Source of the DNA: TMED14 sp038145075
GTDB lineage: Bacteria; Bacteroidota; Bacteroidia; Flavobacteriales; Schleiferiaceae
Length of the DNA stretch: 35,473 bases
Assembly (NCBI GenBank): GCA_038145075.1
Contig: JAYQOY010000014.1
Coordinates: 1-35,473, forward strand
Direction of reading: 5' to 3'
Below are positions 21,644 through 30,026 of the stretch, one piece after another. The notes under the pieces were generated by a model. It was not told where the DNA came from, did no database searches, and worked only from the letters and a program-made list of their open reading frames with translations. Each line of letters begins with the position of its first letter. Position 1 is the stretch's first letter. A program made the translations under genes and the position numbers.

Positions 21644-22381
21644 CTAGTCGTTAAATCCATATACTACTTGGCCCGCGAAGCGAACGTCCATCCATTCCAA
21701 GCTGTCCAGCGATTTCTTCTGGAGCAACTGGGCATAGAGGGCGTGCGCCTTGTGGGCTTTGTCTTCAAATTCGTTGGGCCATCCCCAGTCCAAACGGTGG
21801 GGGTGCCAGGCGGGGTAGGCGCTGTAGTTTCCTTTCTCGTTCCGAGCCACGGCCGTCCACCCACCCGGAAAGGCCGGATGCTGCGCGGCTTGCTCCAAAA
21901 GACGCAAGGCTTTCACCCGTTGCGTAGAGTCCGAAACGCCCGAAATGACGGGCACTGCCGCAGAAGCATGCGCCGAAAGCGGGAACAAATGCCCCTCTTG
22001 GTCGACATACATCATTTCTAAATCGTTGATCACGCGTGCTTTGGCTTCTTTTTGGACAATTTCAATCCGGACTACTCCTTCCCATGTTGAAAATACCTCC
22101 GCGCCCAGCACCAGCGGGTGTTTGCGGAGATTTTCTTCTAACATTGGAATGTTGATTTCTTTCCGAGAAATGCTGTCCCAGGGCGCCCCCGCCTTCTGCA
22201 GAATTTCTGCGAGGTCGTCTTCAATCAAAAACACCTGATTTTCAGGGTTTTGTATGTTTATTTCATAGCCTTTCAGCGGGCGATTTTCACGCACGGACTG
22301 GCTGCTAATCAACGCCAAGCCACCGCCCACCAGCACGACCAACCACGTCAGGAGAATTCCGATGCGTTTAATCCAGGTCAT
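21644..22381 (-). CDS. ftsQ: Cell division protein FtsQ
   Basis: The 245-residue protein is a bitopic divisome linker: a short basic start (MTWIKR), one membrane helix (about residues 7-27) and a periplasmic part. A POTRA-like segment follows (LKGYEINIQNPENQVFLIEDDL to RKHPLVLGAEVFSTWEGVVRIEIVQKEAKARV), then a beta domain. Sequence is poorly conserved outside the HPLVLGAEV and V-x-I-x-EK-x-x-A motifs, so its position between murC and ftsA is important support. It shares 4 nt with murC (ATGA). Confidence 0.88.
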   Translation of the reverse strand: MTWIKRIGILLTWLVVLVGGGLALISSQSVRENRPLKGYEINIQNPENQVFLIEDDLAEILQKAGAPWDSISRKEINIPMLEENLRKHPLVLGAEVFSTWEGVVRIEIVQKEAKARVINDLEMMYVDQEGHLFPLSAHASAAVPVISGVSDSTQRVKALRLLEQAAQHPAFPGGWTAVARNEKGNYSAYPAWHPHRLDWGWPNEFEDKAHKAHALYAQLLQKKSLDSLEWMDVRFAGQVVYGFND

Positions 22382-23700
22382 ACCGCCGCTTTTTTAAGGC
22401 CCTCCAGGACCTGTGGAACTAAGCGATCGATGTCCCCCGCGCCCACGGTCACCTTGATGGCTTCCGGGCGTTGGGCCAACCAGGCAGCCCCCTCCGCGTA
22501 CGGGACGACCACGGCCCCGGGAATCCCTTCGGCCAGGGCTTCAGTGGTTACACCGGGCAGGGCTGCCTCGCGCGCCGGGTAAATGGGCAAAAGGCCAACG
22601 GCGTCGGCACTTTGTAGTTCGGCTTGGAAGCCTTCGAGGAAGTCGCGTGTTCGGCTAAACAAATGGGGCTGAAACAAGACGGCTACAGAGCGTCCAGGGT
22701 AGAGGCTGCGCACGGCTTCGAGCAAGCGTTTAATCTCGGTAGGGTGGTGCGCGTAGTCGTCGATGTAGACCTCCCCACCCGAATCAAATACCCGTTCAAA
22801 GCGGCGCTGCACGCCCGTGAACGAGGCAATGCCCGCGGCAATTTGTGCCAAGGTCAACCCAGCATGACGAGCCAAACAGGCCGCCGCAACGGCATTTTCG
22901 ATGTTGTGCAGCCCGGGCAAGCCGGCCGCTACATGTTCGATGCGCTCCTCACCTAAGACGAGGGTAAAGACTTGACGGCCGCCTTCGATGCGAATGTCCT
23001 CCGCGCGGTAGGCCTCCTGCGCCAAGCCATAGGCCTGCCCAGCGTTCAAATGCGCATGCGAACTGCGGTAGACCGTCTGGCAGTGGGCTGCAAAGGCCCC
23101 AAAGGCCGACTGCACCTGATGGGCCTCCCCGTAGATGTCCAAATGGTCGGCATCCGTGGAGGTGATCGCCGCCACTTCCGGCCGCAAATGCAAGAAGGAA
23201 CGGTCAAATTCATCGGCTTCCACCACCGTGATATCCGCGGGACCGGGCAAGAAATTGCTCTTCAAATTACTGGATATTCCCCCCAAAAAGGCTTGCACCG
23301 GCACTCCGGCTTGGTGCAGCAACCAAGCGAGCAAGGAAGAGGTGGTCGTCTTTCCGTGGGTGCCAGCAACGGCCAAACAGCGCCCCGAATTCGCAATGCG
23401 CCCCAAGAGCTCGGCACGCTTGAGCACCGTTCGGTCCGAGGCTTTGGCCGCCTTCAACTGCGGATGGCTAGCGGGTACCGCGGGAGTGTAGACCACCCAG
23501 GCGGTGGCTGGAATGGACCAGTCGCTCAAGGCATCCGAATAGCGCACCTCGGCCCCCTCCTGTACCAGGGTGTCGATCAAGGGACTGGGGGTCTTGTCGT
23601 AGCCCGTGACGGCAATGCCCTGCGCCATGGCCCAGCGGGCCAAGGAGGACATGCCAATGCCCCCGATGCCGATGAAGTCGATGTGGGTTACGCCTTCCAT
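22378..23700 (-). CDS. murC: UDP-N-acetylmuramate-L-alanine ligase MurC
   Basis: MurC adds L-alanine to UDP-MurNAc, the first peptide step of peptidoglycan synthesis. The 440 residues start with the Rossmann motif HIDFIGIGGIGMSSLARW. The ATP-binding loop is GTHGKTTTSSLLAWLL, and the C-terminal domain has YIDDYAHHPTEIKRLLEAVR, the MurC hallmark. The ATG at 23700 is chosen although the frame is open to 24144: the extra part is only an antiparallel reading of murG. It overlaps murG by 13 nt and ftsQ by 4 nt. Confidence 0.96.
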   Translation of the reverse strand: MEGVTHIDFIGIGGIGMSSLARWAMAQGIAVTGYDKTPSPLIDTLVQEGAEVRYSDALSDWSIPATAWVVYTPAVPASHPQLKAAKASDRTVLKRAELLGRIANSGRCLAVAGTHGKTTTSSLLAWLLHQAGVPVQAFLGGISSNLKSNFLPGPADITVVEADEFDRSFLHLRPEVAAITSTDADHLDIYGEAHQVQSAFGAFAAHCQTVYRSSHAHLNAGQAYGLAQEAYRAEDIRIEGGRQVFTLVLGEERIEHVAAGLPGLHNIENAVAAACLARHAGLTLAQIAAGIASFTGVQRRFERVFDSGGEVYIDDYAHHPTEIKRLLEAVRSLYPGRSVAVLFQPHLFSRTRDFLEGFQAELQSADAVGLLPIYPAREAALPGVTTEALAEGIPGAVVVPYAEGAAWLAQRPEAIKVTVGAGDIDRLVPQVLEGLKKAAV

Positions 23701-24806
23701 GTCCACAGGGTTTGGAGGTGATCGACGATGTCGGAGGCAGCATTGGGCTGAGCTAGGGCGCGGGCGCCTGTGCGGAGGGCCTCCAGTTTTTCGGGCTGGG
23801 CCAAATAGTCCTCCACGGTTTGCGCCAAGGAGGTGAAGGCTTGGCTTTCGGGCAAGTGAAGCGCCGCGCCGCGCTCGTGCAAACTCAGGGCGTTGTGGGT
23901 TTGGTGGTCTTCGGCCACGTTGGGCGACGGGATGAGGATGGAGGCCATGCCAGCGCAGCAGAGCTCGGACAGCGTGCCGGCGCCGGCGCGCGACACTACG
24001 AGGTCCGCCGCGGTATAGGCTTGAACCATGTCGTCCACAAAGGCCTGAATTCGACGGCCGGGCGCCTCGCCCAGTCGTGCGTGCAGGGCCTCGACGTAAA
24101 AATTTCCGCATTGCCAAAGGACCTGGTGGTCGGCTCTGCGCCAACCCGCTTCAGCGCTTTCGACCGCTTGGTTGATGGCGCGCGCGCCCTGGCTTCCGCC
24201 CAAAACGAGAATGAGTTTGCGCTCGGGGTCAAAGCCCAGCTGGGTTTTGGCGGCGCGGCGCGCCTCCTCCGTGGTGGGCAGCATCTGGGCGATGGCGGGC
24301 CGAACGGGATTGCCCGTTTGGTGCGTTACAGCCGCAGGGAAGACCGTCTCCATGCCTGGGTAGGCCGTGCAAATGGCCTTGGCGCGGCGGCTGACCAAGC
24401 GGTTGGTCCAGCCGGCAAAGGAGTTTTGCTCTTGAATCAGGGTGGGGATGCCCATGCGCTGGGCGACAAACAGGGTAGGCCCGCTTACGTAGCCGCCGGT
24501 TCCAATGACGGCATGGGGCTGCCACGCACTCAAATGCTGACGGACCAAACGGAGGCTCTTCCAAATTTTAAGGGGAAGGCTGAGGTTTTTGTGCAGGGCC
24601 TTGCGCTGGAAGCCGGCGATGGGGATGCCGGCAATGGGGTAGCCTGCGGCGGGAACCCGCTCCATTTCCATCCGGCCTTGTGCGCCAATGAAGCGAATCT
24701 CCGCCTCCGGGTAGCGGCGTTGGACCTCCTGCGCGATGCTTACCGCGGGGAAGATGTGGCCGCCTGTGCCGCCACCGCTGATGACTAGGCGCAGAGGGTT
24801 AGGCAT
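23688..24806 (-). CDS. murG: MurG, lipid II-forming GlcNAc transferase
   Basis: MurG transfers GlcNAc from UDP-GlcNAc to lipid I on the inner face of the membrane. The N-terminal acceptor domain carries LRLVISGGGTGGHIFPA and GTGGYVSGP; the C-terminal donor domain has LVLGGSQGARAIN, a VSRAGAGTLSELCCAGMASILIP stretch and the final QPNAASDIVDHL helix. The ATG at 24806 (MPNPLRL) is preferred to the TTG two codons upstream; it overlaps the ftsW stop by 8 nt. The 372-residue length is normal. Confidence 0.95.
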   Translation of the reverse strand: MPNPLRLVISGGGTGGHIFPAVSIAQEVQRRYPEAEIRFIGAQGRMEMERVPAAGYPIAGIPIAGFQRKALHKNLSLPLKIWKSLRLVRQHLSAWQPHAVIGTGGYVSGPTLFVAQRMGIPTLIQEQNSFAGWTNRLVSRRAKAICTAYPGMETVFPAAVTHQTGNPVRPAIAQMLPTTEEARRAAKTQLGFDPERKLILVLGGSQGARAINQAVESAEAGWRRADHQVLWQCGNFYVEALHARLGEAPGRRIQAFVDDMVQAYTAADLVVSRAGAGTLSELCCAGMASILIPSPNVAEDHQTHNALSLHERGAALHLPESQAFTSLAQTVEDYLAQPEKLEALRTGARALAQPNAASDIVDHLQTLWTWKA

Positions 24807-25971
24807 CTTCAAGGGCGGTTAGGGATTCGAGTTCGGCGGAATTGGCCGCGTCCATGTCGGCGTCCATGGTCGCGCCATCGCCCCGGCCCCGGCTGACGGC
24901 TAGGATGATGCCGATGGCCAGGCAGGTCATCCAGATGGAAGAGCCGCCGGCGCTGACTAGGGGGAGGGTTTGGCCCGTGACGGGAAAGAGGTGAACGGCC
25001 ACCGCCATGTTGATCATGGCTTGGAGCGAGATGGAGAAGCTCAAAGCGATAACGATGAGCCGGCCAAAGAGGTCATGCGCGCGACGGGCCACTCGGACCG
25101 AGGCCAGCATGAACCAGAGGTACATGAGCAGGACGGTGGTGCCTCCCAGGAGGCCATACTCCTCGACGATGGTGGCGTAGATGAAGTCCGAGTTGTTTTG
25201 GGGGAGGAAGTGCTTGTGCAAACCACGGCCCGGGCCCATTCCTTTGACGCCACCTTCGGCAATGGCGGTCATGGCCAGGGTGGTTTGGTAGTTGTCGTCC
25301 TCGTCGCCCCCGACAAAGAAGGTGTCGAGGCGCTGGAACCAGGTGTCGACGCGGTTGGGCATGGCTTCGGGGAAGGCTTTGGCCACGGCAACGAAGAGCG
25401 CCAAGAAGACCAGGCCGGCGCCCAAAATTTTCAGGATGTGCTTGCCGGGATAGCCGCCGATGGCCAGCAGAATCATACTGTTGACGAAGATGAGGGCCGT
25501 CGTGGAGAAGTTAGCCGGCAGGACCAGGATGCAGATGACGAAAATGGGCCAGAGAAGGGTGCGGAAAGAGGGCCAGAATTCCCAAGGGCCTTCTTTGCGG
25601 GCGAGCTTTCGGGCCAAGAAGACGAGGAGCACCACAGAGGCCAACGCAGAAGGCTGAAAGGACATGTCAAAGACGTAAATCCAGCGCGCGGCATTGGCAC
25701 CGCCAATCGTTTGGCCCTGAGCAATTGTGAAGATGAGCATCCCGATCGAGATCCAAAGCAGCAAAATGGATAAGGGACCAAAGAAGCGGTAGGGAACGCG
25801 GTGCACGCCAAAGGCAATTATGAGGCCCAAGGTGATGTGTGCAGCATGCATTTGTATGCTTGAGCTTGCGCTGAAAACCGGAAGGAACGAGAACACCGCC
25901 AAGAGCAGCGTGATCATCCAGATCTGAGTGCTGCCTTGGAAATAGGTGGTGAAGCGTTCCATGGGGTTCAT
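24799..25971 (-). CDS. ftsW: FtsW, septal peptidoglycan glycosyltransferase (SEDS family)
   Basis: FtsW polymerises lipid II at the septum together with FtsI. The 390-residue protein has about ten membrane helices. SEDS landmarks are ANAARWIYVFDMSFQPSALA (variant of the family's GxxRWI...xxxQPSE region), GMGPGRGLHKHFLPQNNSDFIYATIVEEYG in the large loop, and PVTGQTLPLVSAGGSS near the C-terminus. The usual QPSE is QPSA here. The cytosolic tail is acidic (MDADMDAANSAELESLTALEDA). It starts 15 nt after murD and overlaps murG by 8 nt. Confidence 0.95.
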   Translation of the reverse strand: MNPMERFTTYFQGSTQIWMITLLLAVFSFLPVFSASSSIQMHAAHITLGLIIAFGVHRVPYRFFGPLSILLLWISIGMLIFTIAQGQTIGGANAARWIYVFDMSFQPSALASVVLLVFLARKLARKEGPWEFWPSFRTLLWPIFVICILVLPANFSTTALIFVNSMILLAIGGYPGKHILKILGAGLVFLALFVAVAKAFPEAMPNRVDTWFQRLDTFFVGGDEDDNYQTTLAMTAIAEGGVKGMGPGRGLHKHFLPQNNSDFIYATIVEEYGLLGGTTVLLMYLWFMLASVRVARRAHDLFGRLIVIALSFSISLQAMINMAVAVHLFPVTGQTLPLVSAGGSSIWMTCLAIGIILAVSRGRGDGATMDADMDAANSAELESLTALEDA

Positions 25972-25986
25972 TGCGGTGGGCGGGTC

Positions 25987-27333
25987 TTAGAGTTGGCGAA
26001 CGGCCTTTTTGAACTGCTGTCCGCGGTCCTGGTAGTTCTGGAAGAGGTCAAAGCTGGCGCAACAGGGTGAGAGCAAAACGGTCTCGCCCTTGGTCGCGTG
26101 CAGGTAGCTCGTACGAACGGCGGCTTCCATGCTGGAGACTTCTTCGTAGATGTCCACACGCCCCTGAAAGGCCTCGCGGATTTTGGCCGCGTCGGCGCCA
26201 AGCGCGATGACGGCCTTCACCTTCTTCTCGACTAAGGCGAAGAGTTCGGAGTAGTCGTTGCCCTTGTCCACGCCCCCCAGGATCCATACGACGGGTGTCT
26301 TCATGCTCTCGAGTGCGTAGTAGGTCGAATTGACGTTGGTCGCTTTGGAGTCGTTGATGAAGTGGATGCCGTGCACGTGGCCGACGGACTCCATGCGGTG
26401 CTCCAAACCTTCAAAATGGGCGAGCGATTCGCGCACCATTTCGCTGCGCACCTGGAGCAAGCGGGCGCTGAGGCCAGCTGCCAGGGCGTTGTAGGTGTTG
26501 TGTTTGCCCTGAAGGGCAAGTTCCTCGATAGTCATAGCTGCGTCTGGTTGAGGGATGATGGTGTAATGATGCTTTTCAGGAAAGGCACCCACGCTGGGCT
26601 TCTCCTTGGGTTCTGTGCTGTAAATGGGGTATTTCTGGGCCTTTACGCGGCCAAGCTCGGCCACGGTAATGGGGTCTTCGGCGAAGTAGAGGAAGGCGTC
26701 CTCTTCGGTTTGGTGGGCGGTGATTTGGAACTTGGCGTCCGTGTAGTTGGCCAGGGTGCCATAGCGGTCCAAATGGTCCGGCGTGATATTGGTCAAGACC
26801 GCCACTTGGGGCTTAAAGGTGGGGCAGTCCTCGAGCTGGTAGCTGCTCACCTCCAATACGTAGATGTCGGCAGGCTCGCCCAAGAGTAAGCGTCCAGCCC
26901 CTGTGCCGATGTTGCCGCCGACGCGGACGTTGGCGCCACTCTTTTCCAGAATATGGCCCAGCCAAGCGGTGGTGGTCGTCTTTCCGTTGGATCCCGTGAT
27001 GGCGGCCACGCGGGCACCTTGGGGTTTGTTGCGGTAAAACCACTCGATGTCGGACCAAATTTGGACGCCTGCGGCCTTCAGGGCCTGCACGACGGGCAGG
27101 GCGGGCGAAATGCCGGGGCTCTTCACAACGACCTCGAAGGTGCATAGACGCTCCAGGTCGTGGCTGCCTTCCTCAAAGTCGATGCCGGCGGCCTGTAGCT
27201 CGGCCCGGTGAGCGTCCCCCAAGTGCTTGCCCTCCGAAAGGAAGCAGGGGATGCCCACATGCTTGGCGAGCAAGGCCGCGCCAATGCCGCTTTCGCCGCC
27301 GCCCAAGATGCCTATGGAAAGGGGGAGCGCCAT
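25987..27333 (-). CDS. murD: UDP-MurNAc-L-alanine:D-glutamate ligase MurD
   Basis: MurD adds D-glutamate to UDP-MurNAc-L-Ala. The 448 residues include an N-terminal Rossmann-like opening (LSIGILGGGESGIGAALLAK), the ATP loop ITGSNGKTTTTAWLGHIL, the NITPDHLDRYG motif, and the C-terminal INDSKATNVNSTYYALES plus WILGGVDKGNDY, both typical of MurD. The end has LLSPCCASFDLFQNYQDRG, another family hallmark. Its start shares one base with the mraY stop (TAATG). Confidence 0.96.
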   Translation of the reverse strand: MALPLSIGILGGGESGIGAALLAKHVGIPCFLSEGKHLGDAHRAELQAAGIDFEEGSHDLERLCTFEVVVKSPGISPALPVVQALKAAGVQIWSDIEWFYRNKPQGARVAAITGSNGKTTTTAWLGHILEKSGANVRVGGNIGTGAGRLLLGEPADIYVLEVSSYQLEDCPTFKPQVAVLTNITPDHLDRYGTLANYTDAKFQITAHQTEEDAFLYFAEDPITVAELGRVKAQKYPIYSTEPKEKPSVGAFPEKHHYTIIPQPDAAMTIEELALQGKHNTYNALAAGLSARLLQVRSEMVRESLAHFEGLEHRMESVGHVHGIHFINDSKATNVNSTYYALESMKTPVVWILGGVDKGNDYSELFALVEKKVKAVIALGADAAKIREAFQGRVDIYEEVSSMEAAVRTSYLHATKGETVLLSPCCASFDLFQNYQDRGQQFKKAVRQL

Positions 27334-28559
27334 TAGCGAAGCTTGAGGGTAATGAGGGTGAAAATGGCGAGGAAGATGCCCGTAATCCAGAAGCGGGTGA
27401 CGATTTTAGACTCGTGCAGGCCCTTCTTTTGGAAGTGGTGGTGTAGGGGTGACATCAGGAAGATGCGGCGGCCTTCGCCGTACTTCTTCTTGGTGTATTT
27501 AAAGTAGCTCACCTGAAGGATGACGCTGAGGTTCTCGATGAGGAAAATTCCGGCGAGGATGGGGATGAGGAGTTCTTTTCGGACCGCTATGGCAAAAACC
27601 GCAATGATGGCGCCAATCGACAAGCTGCCCGTGTCGCCCATGAAGACCTGCGCGGGATAGGTATTGTACCACAAGAACCCGATGCACGCGCCCAGGAAGG
27701 CGGCTGCAAAGACCACCAATTCGCCCGAATTGGGGATGTACATAATGTCCAAATAGCTCGCAAAGACCACGGAACCACTGACATAGGCCAGTACTGCCAG
27801 GGCAAAGGCGATAATGGCCGAGGTGCCCCCCGCCAAGCCGTCCAAGCCGTCGGTCAAGTTCGCGCCATTGCTCACCGCCGTAATGATGAAGATGACGATG
27901 AGCATGAAAGCGACCCAGGCCCATTCGCTTGCGCCCATCCAATCGGTCAGTTGGGCGTAGTCAAAGGTGGCATCCTTCAAGAAGGGAATAGTGGTTTTTA
28001 AACTGTGCTCCGCCTGCCCAAAGACGGGGGCCTGCTGGGTGCTCTCGCCGTACAGGTTGGTTTGACGGGCAATGGGCACTTCTTCTTTGAGCGTGACGTC
28101 GGGGTGAAAGGCCAAAACGGCGCCTACAATCACACCCAGGGTGACTTGGCCGATGACTTTGAACACCCCGCGCAAGCCTTCCTTGTTCTTTTGGAAGACC
28201 TTGATGTAGTCGTCTGCAAAGCCAATGGCGCCCATCCAAACGGTCGTCAATAGCAAGAGTTGGATGTATATATTTCCAAGGTCAGCGAAGAGCAGAACCG
28301 GAACGACGATGGCCGCCAAAATGATCAAACCGCCCATGGTGGGTGTGCCTTTTTTCGCCATTTGACCCTCCAAGCCGAGGTCGCGAATCGTTTCGCCAAT
28401 CTGCTGTGCACGCAGTTTTTCGATGAGCTGGCGGCCAAAGAGTAAGCTGATGGTCAGGGCGCCCAAAATGGCCATAGCCGCACGGAAGGTCAAGAACTGA
28501 AAGAGACCTGCCCCAGGGACGTCCAGGGTTTGCAGGTAGGTGAAGAGTTCGTAGAGCAT
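27333..28559 (-). CDS. mraY: Phospho-MurNAc-pentapeptide transferase MraY
   Basis: MraY makes lipid I by moving phospho-MurNAc-pentapeptide to undecaprenyl phosphate. The 408-residue integral membrane protein has about ten helices and the conserved sites GTPTMGG, GFADDYIKV (catalytic Asp pair), NLTDGLDGLAGG, FMGDTGSLSIGA and MSPLHHHFQKKG. It is about 45 residues longer than the E. coli enzyme because of an insert with VTLKEEVPIARQTNLYG to FDYAQLTDWMG between helices on the periplasmic side; similar inserts occur in Bacteroidota. It lies 3 nt after murE. Confidence 0.96.
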   Translation of the reverse strand: MLYELFTYLQTLDVPGAGLFQFLTFRAAMAILGALTISLLFGRQLIEKLRAQQIGETIRDLGLEGQMAKKGTPTMGGLIILAAIVVPVLLFADLGNIYIQLLLLTTVWMGAIGFADDYIKVFQKNKEGLRGVFKVIGQVTLGVIVGAVLAFHPDVTLKEEVPIARQTNLYGESTQQAPVFGQAEHSLKTTIPFLKDATFDYAQLTDWMGASEWAWVAFMLIVIFIITAVSNGANLTDGLDGLAGGTSAIIAFALAVLAYVSGSVVFASYLDIMYIPNSGELVVFAAAFLGACIGFLWYNTYPAQVFMGDTGSLSIGAIIAVFAIAVRKELLIPILAGIFLIENLSVILQVSYFKYTKKKYGEGRRIFLMSPLHHHFQKKGLHESKIVTRFWITGIFLAIFTLITLKLR

Positions 28560-28562
28560 AGC

Positions 28563-30026
28563 TTAGGCGTGGACGTCTTTAAGGGTTGTTTTTAATACGG
28601 CTACGTCGTCAAAGGGATGCTTGACCCCTTGAATGTCTTGGTACTTTTCGTGCCCCTTGCCCGCCACAAGGACGATGTCGCCGGGCTGTGCGTGCTGGCA
28701 CGCGAGTTTGATACCTTGGGCGCGGTCTTCGAGTGTGATGCAGCGGCGCTTCTGGACGGGGTCCAGGCCCGCCTCCATGTCGCTAAGGATGGCGGCGGGC
28801 TCTTCCGTGCGGGGATTGTCGCTGGTGAGCACCACATAGTCGCTCATGTCGGCGGCGATTTGGGCCATTTGCGGGCGCTTGCCCTTGTCGCGGTCGCCTC
28901 CGCAGCCAATGACCGTGACAATGCGTTGATTTCCTTGGCGGAAGCCTTGCAAGGCGCGGAGCACATTTTCCAGCGCATCCGGCGTGTGGGCGTAGTCGAC
29001 GATGCCGACAATTCCTTTAGGGCCTTCCACGCGTTGGAAGCGGCCATCGACCGAATGCAGCGCCGAAATTCCCTGCAGCGCCTCGTCCGCGGGCATCCCA
29101 AGCGCTGTTGCCGCCCCGTAGATGGCAGCCGCATTGTAGACATTGAATTCGCCGATGAGGTGCATCCAACATTCGCGTTGGTTGATACTGATCAGGGTCC
29201 CGTTGAGGTGGCTTTCCAGGATGCGGGCCTTGATGTCTGCAGCGCGTTTCAGGGCGTAGGTGATGTGCGTGGCACGACAGTCGAGCAGCATGGTTTCCCC
29301 GTGCTTGTCGTCGCTGTTGACGAGGGCAAAGGACTTGGGGGCTAAACGGTCAAACAGGAGCTTCTTCGCGGCGACATAGGCGTCCATGGTCTCGTGGTAG
29401 TCGAGGTGGTCGCGGCTAATGTTGGAGAAGATGGCCCCGGCAAAGGGAATGCCCGTGACGCGGTGCTGCACCAAACCGTGCGAACTCACCTCCATAAAGG
29501 CGACTTTGCAGCCAGCATCCACCATATCGCGCAAGTGCTTCTGAAGGATCCACGCGTCCGGCGTGGTGTGGGTCGCAGGGAACTCCTTGGTGTGAATGGC
29601 GATGCGCACGGTGGACAGCAATCCAGCCTTTACGCCGCGGTTCTGGTAAAGTTGGTAGAGGAGGGTGGCCGTGGTGGTCTTGCCATTCGTGCCGGTGACG
29701 CCAACCACTCTGAGTTTTTCCGCAGGTCGGTCAAACCAGTTAGCGGCGAGCCAGGCATAGGCCTCGGCGCCGTTGGGAACCTGTAAATAGGTTACATGCG
29801 CAACGGTTTCTGCGGGAATCGCTTCGCAGACTACGGCCGCAGCGCCCTGATGAACGGCTGAGGTGATGTAGGCATGGCCATCGTTGTGGGTGCCACGGAT
29901 AGCCACAAAGAGTCCGTCCTTGCGAACCGCACGGGAATCACTAGTCACCGCGTCGATAGCCACCTGCGTCGAGCCTTGCACGTCTTGCAAGCGCAGTCCA
30001 AAGAGTATGTCCTTCAGTAGCTTCAT
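28563..30026 (-). CDS. murE: MurE, UDP-MurNAc-tripeptide synthetase (meso-DAP type)
   Basis: MurE adds the third amino acid of the stem peptide. The 487 residues show SDSRAVRKDGLFVAIRG at the N-terminus, the ATP loop GVTGTNGKTTTATLL, and AHTPDALENVL plus GCGGDRDKGKRP. The motif DNPR in LTSDNPRTEEP marks enzymes using meso-diaminopimelate, so DAP-type peptidoglycan is inferred, as expected for a Gram-negative. It shares 4 nt with ftsI at its start (ATGA) and ends 3 nt before mraY. Confidence 0.96.
   Translation of the reverse strand: MKLLKDILFGLRLQDVQGSTQVAIDAVTSDSRAVRKDGLFVAIRGTHNDGHAYITSAVHQGAAAVVCEAIPAETVAHVTYLQVPNGAEAYAWLAANWFDRPAEKLRVVGVTGTNGKTTTATLLYQLYQNRGVKAGLLSTVRIAIHTKEFPATHTTPDAWILQKHLRDMVDAGCKVAFMEVSSHGLVQHRVTGIPFAGAIFSNISRDHLDYHETMDAYVAAKKLLFDRLAPKSFALVNSDDKHGETMLLDCRATHITYALKRAADIKARILESHLNGTLISINQRECWMHLIGEFNVYNAAAIYGAATALGMPADEALQGISALHSVDGRFQRVEGPKGIVGIVDYAHTPDALENVLRALQGFRQGNQRIVTVIGCGGDRDKGKRPQMAQIAADMSDYVVLTSDNPRTEEPAAILSDMEAGLDPVQKRRCITLEDRAQGIKLACQHAQPGDIVLVAGKGHEKYQDIQGVKHPFDDVAVLKTTLKDVHA

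Noticed and set aside
23701..24144. N-terminal extension of murC by 148 codons
   Set aside because: The region is murG in another frame; MurC homologues start at the Rossmann motif, so the ATG at 23700 is correct.
23820..24788. Plus-strand open frame (322 codons) opposite murG
   Set aside because: Shadow of the conserved murG gene, with low-complexity composition and no recognisable domain.
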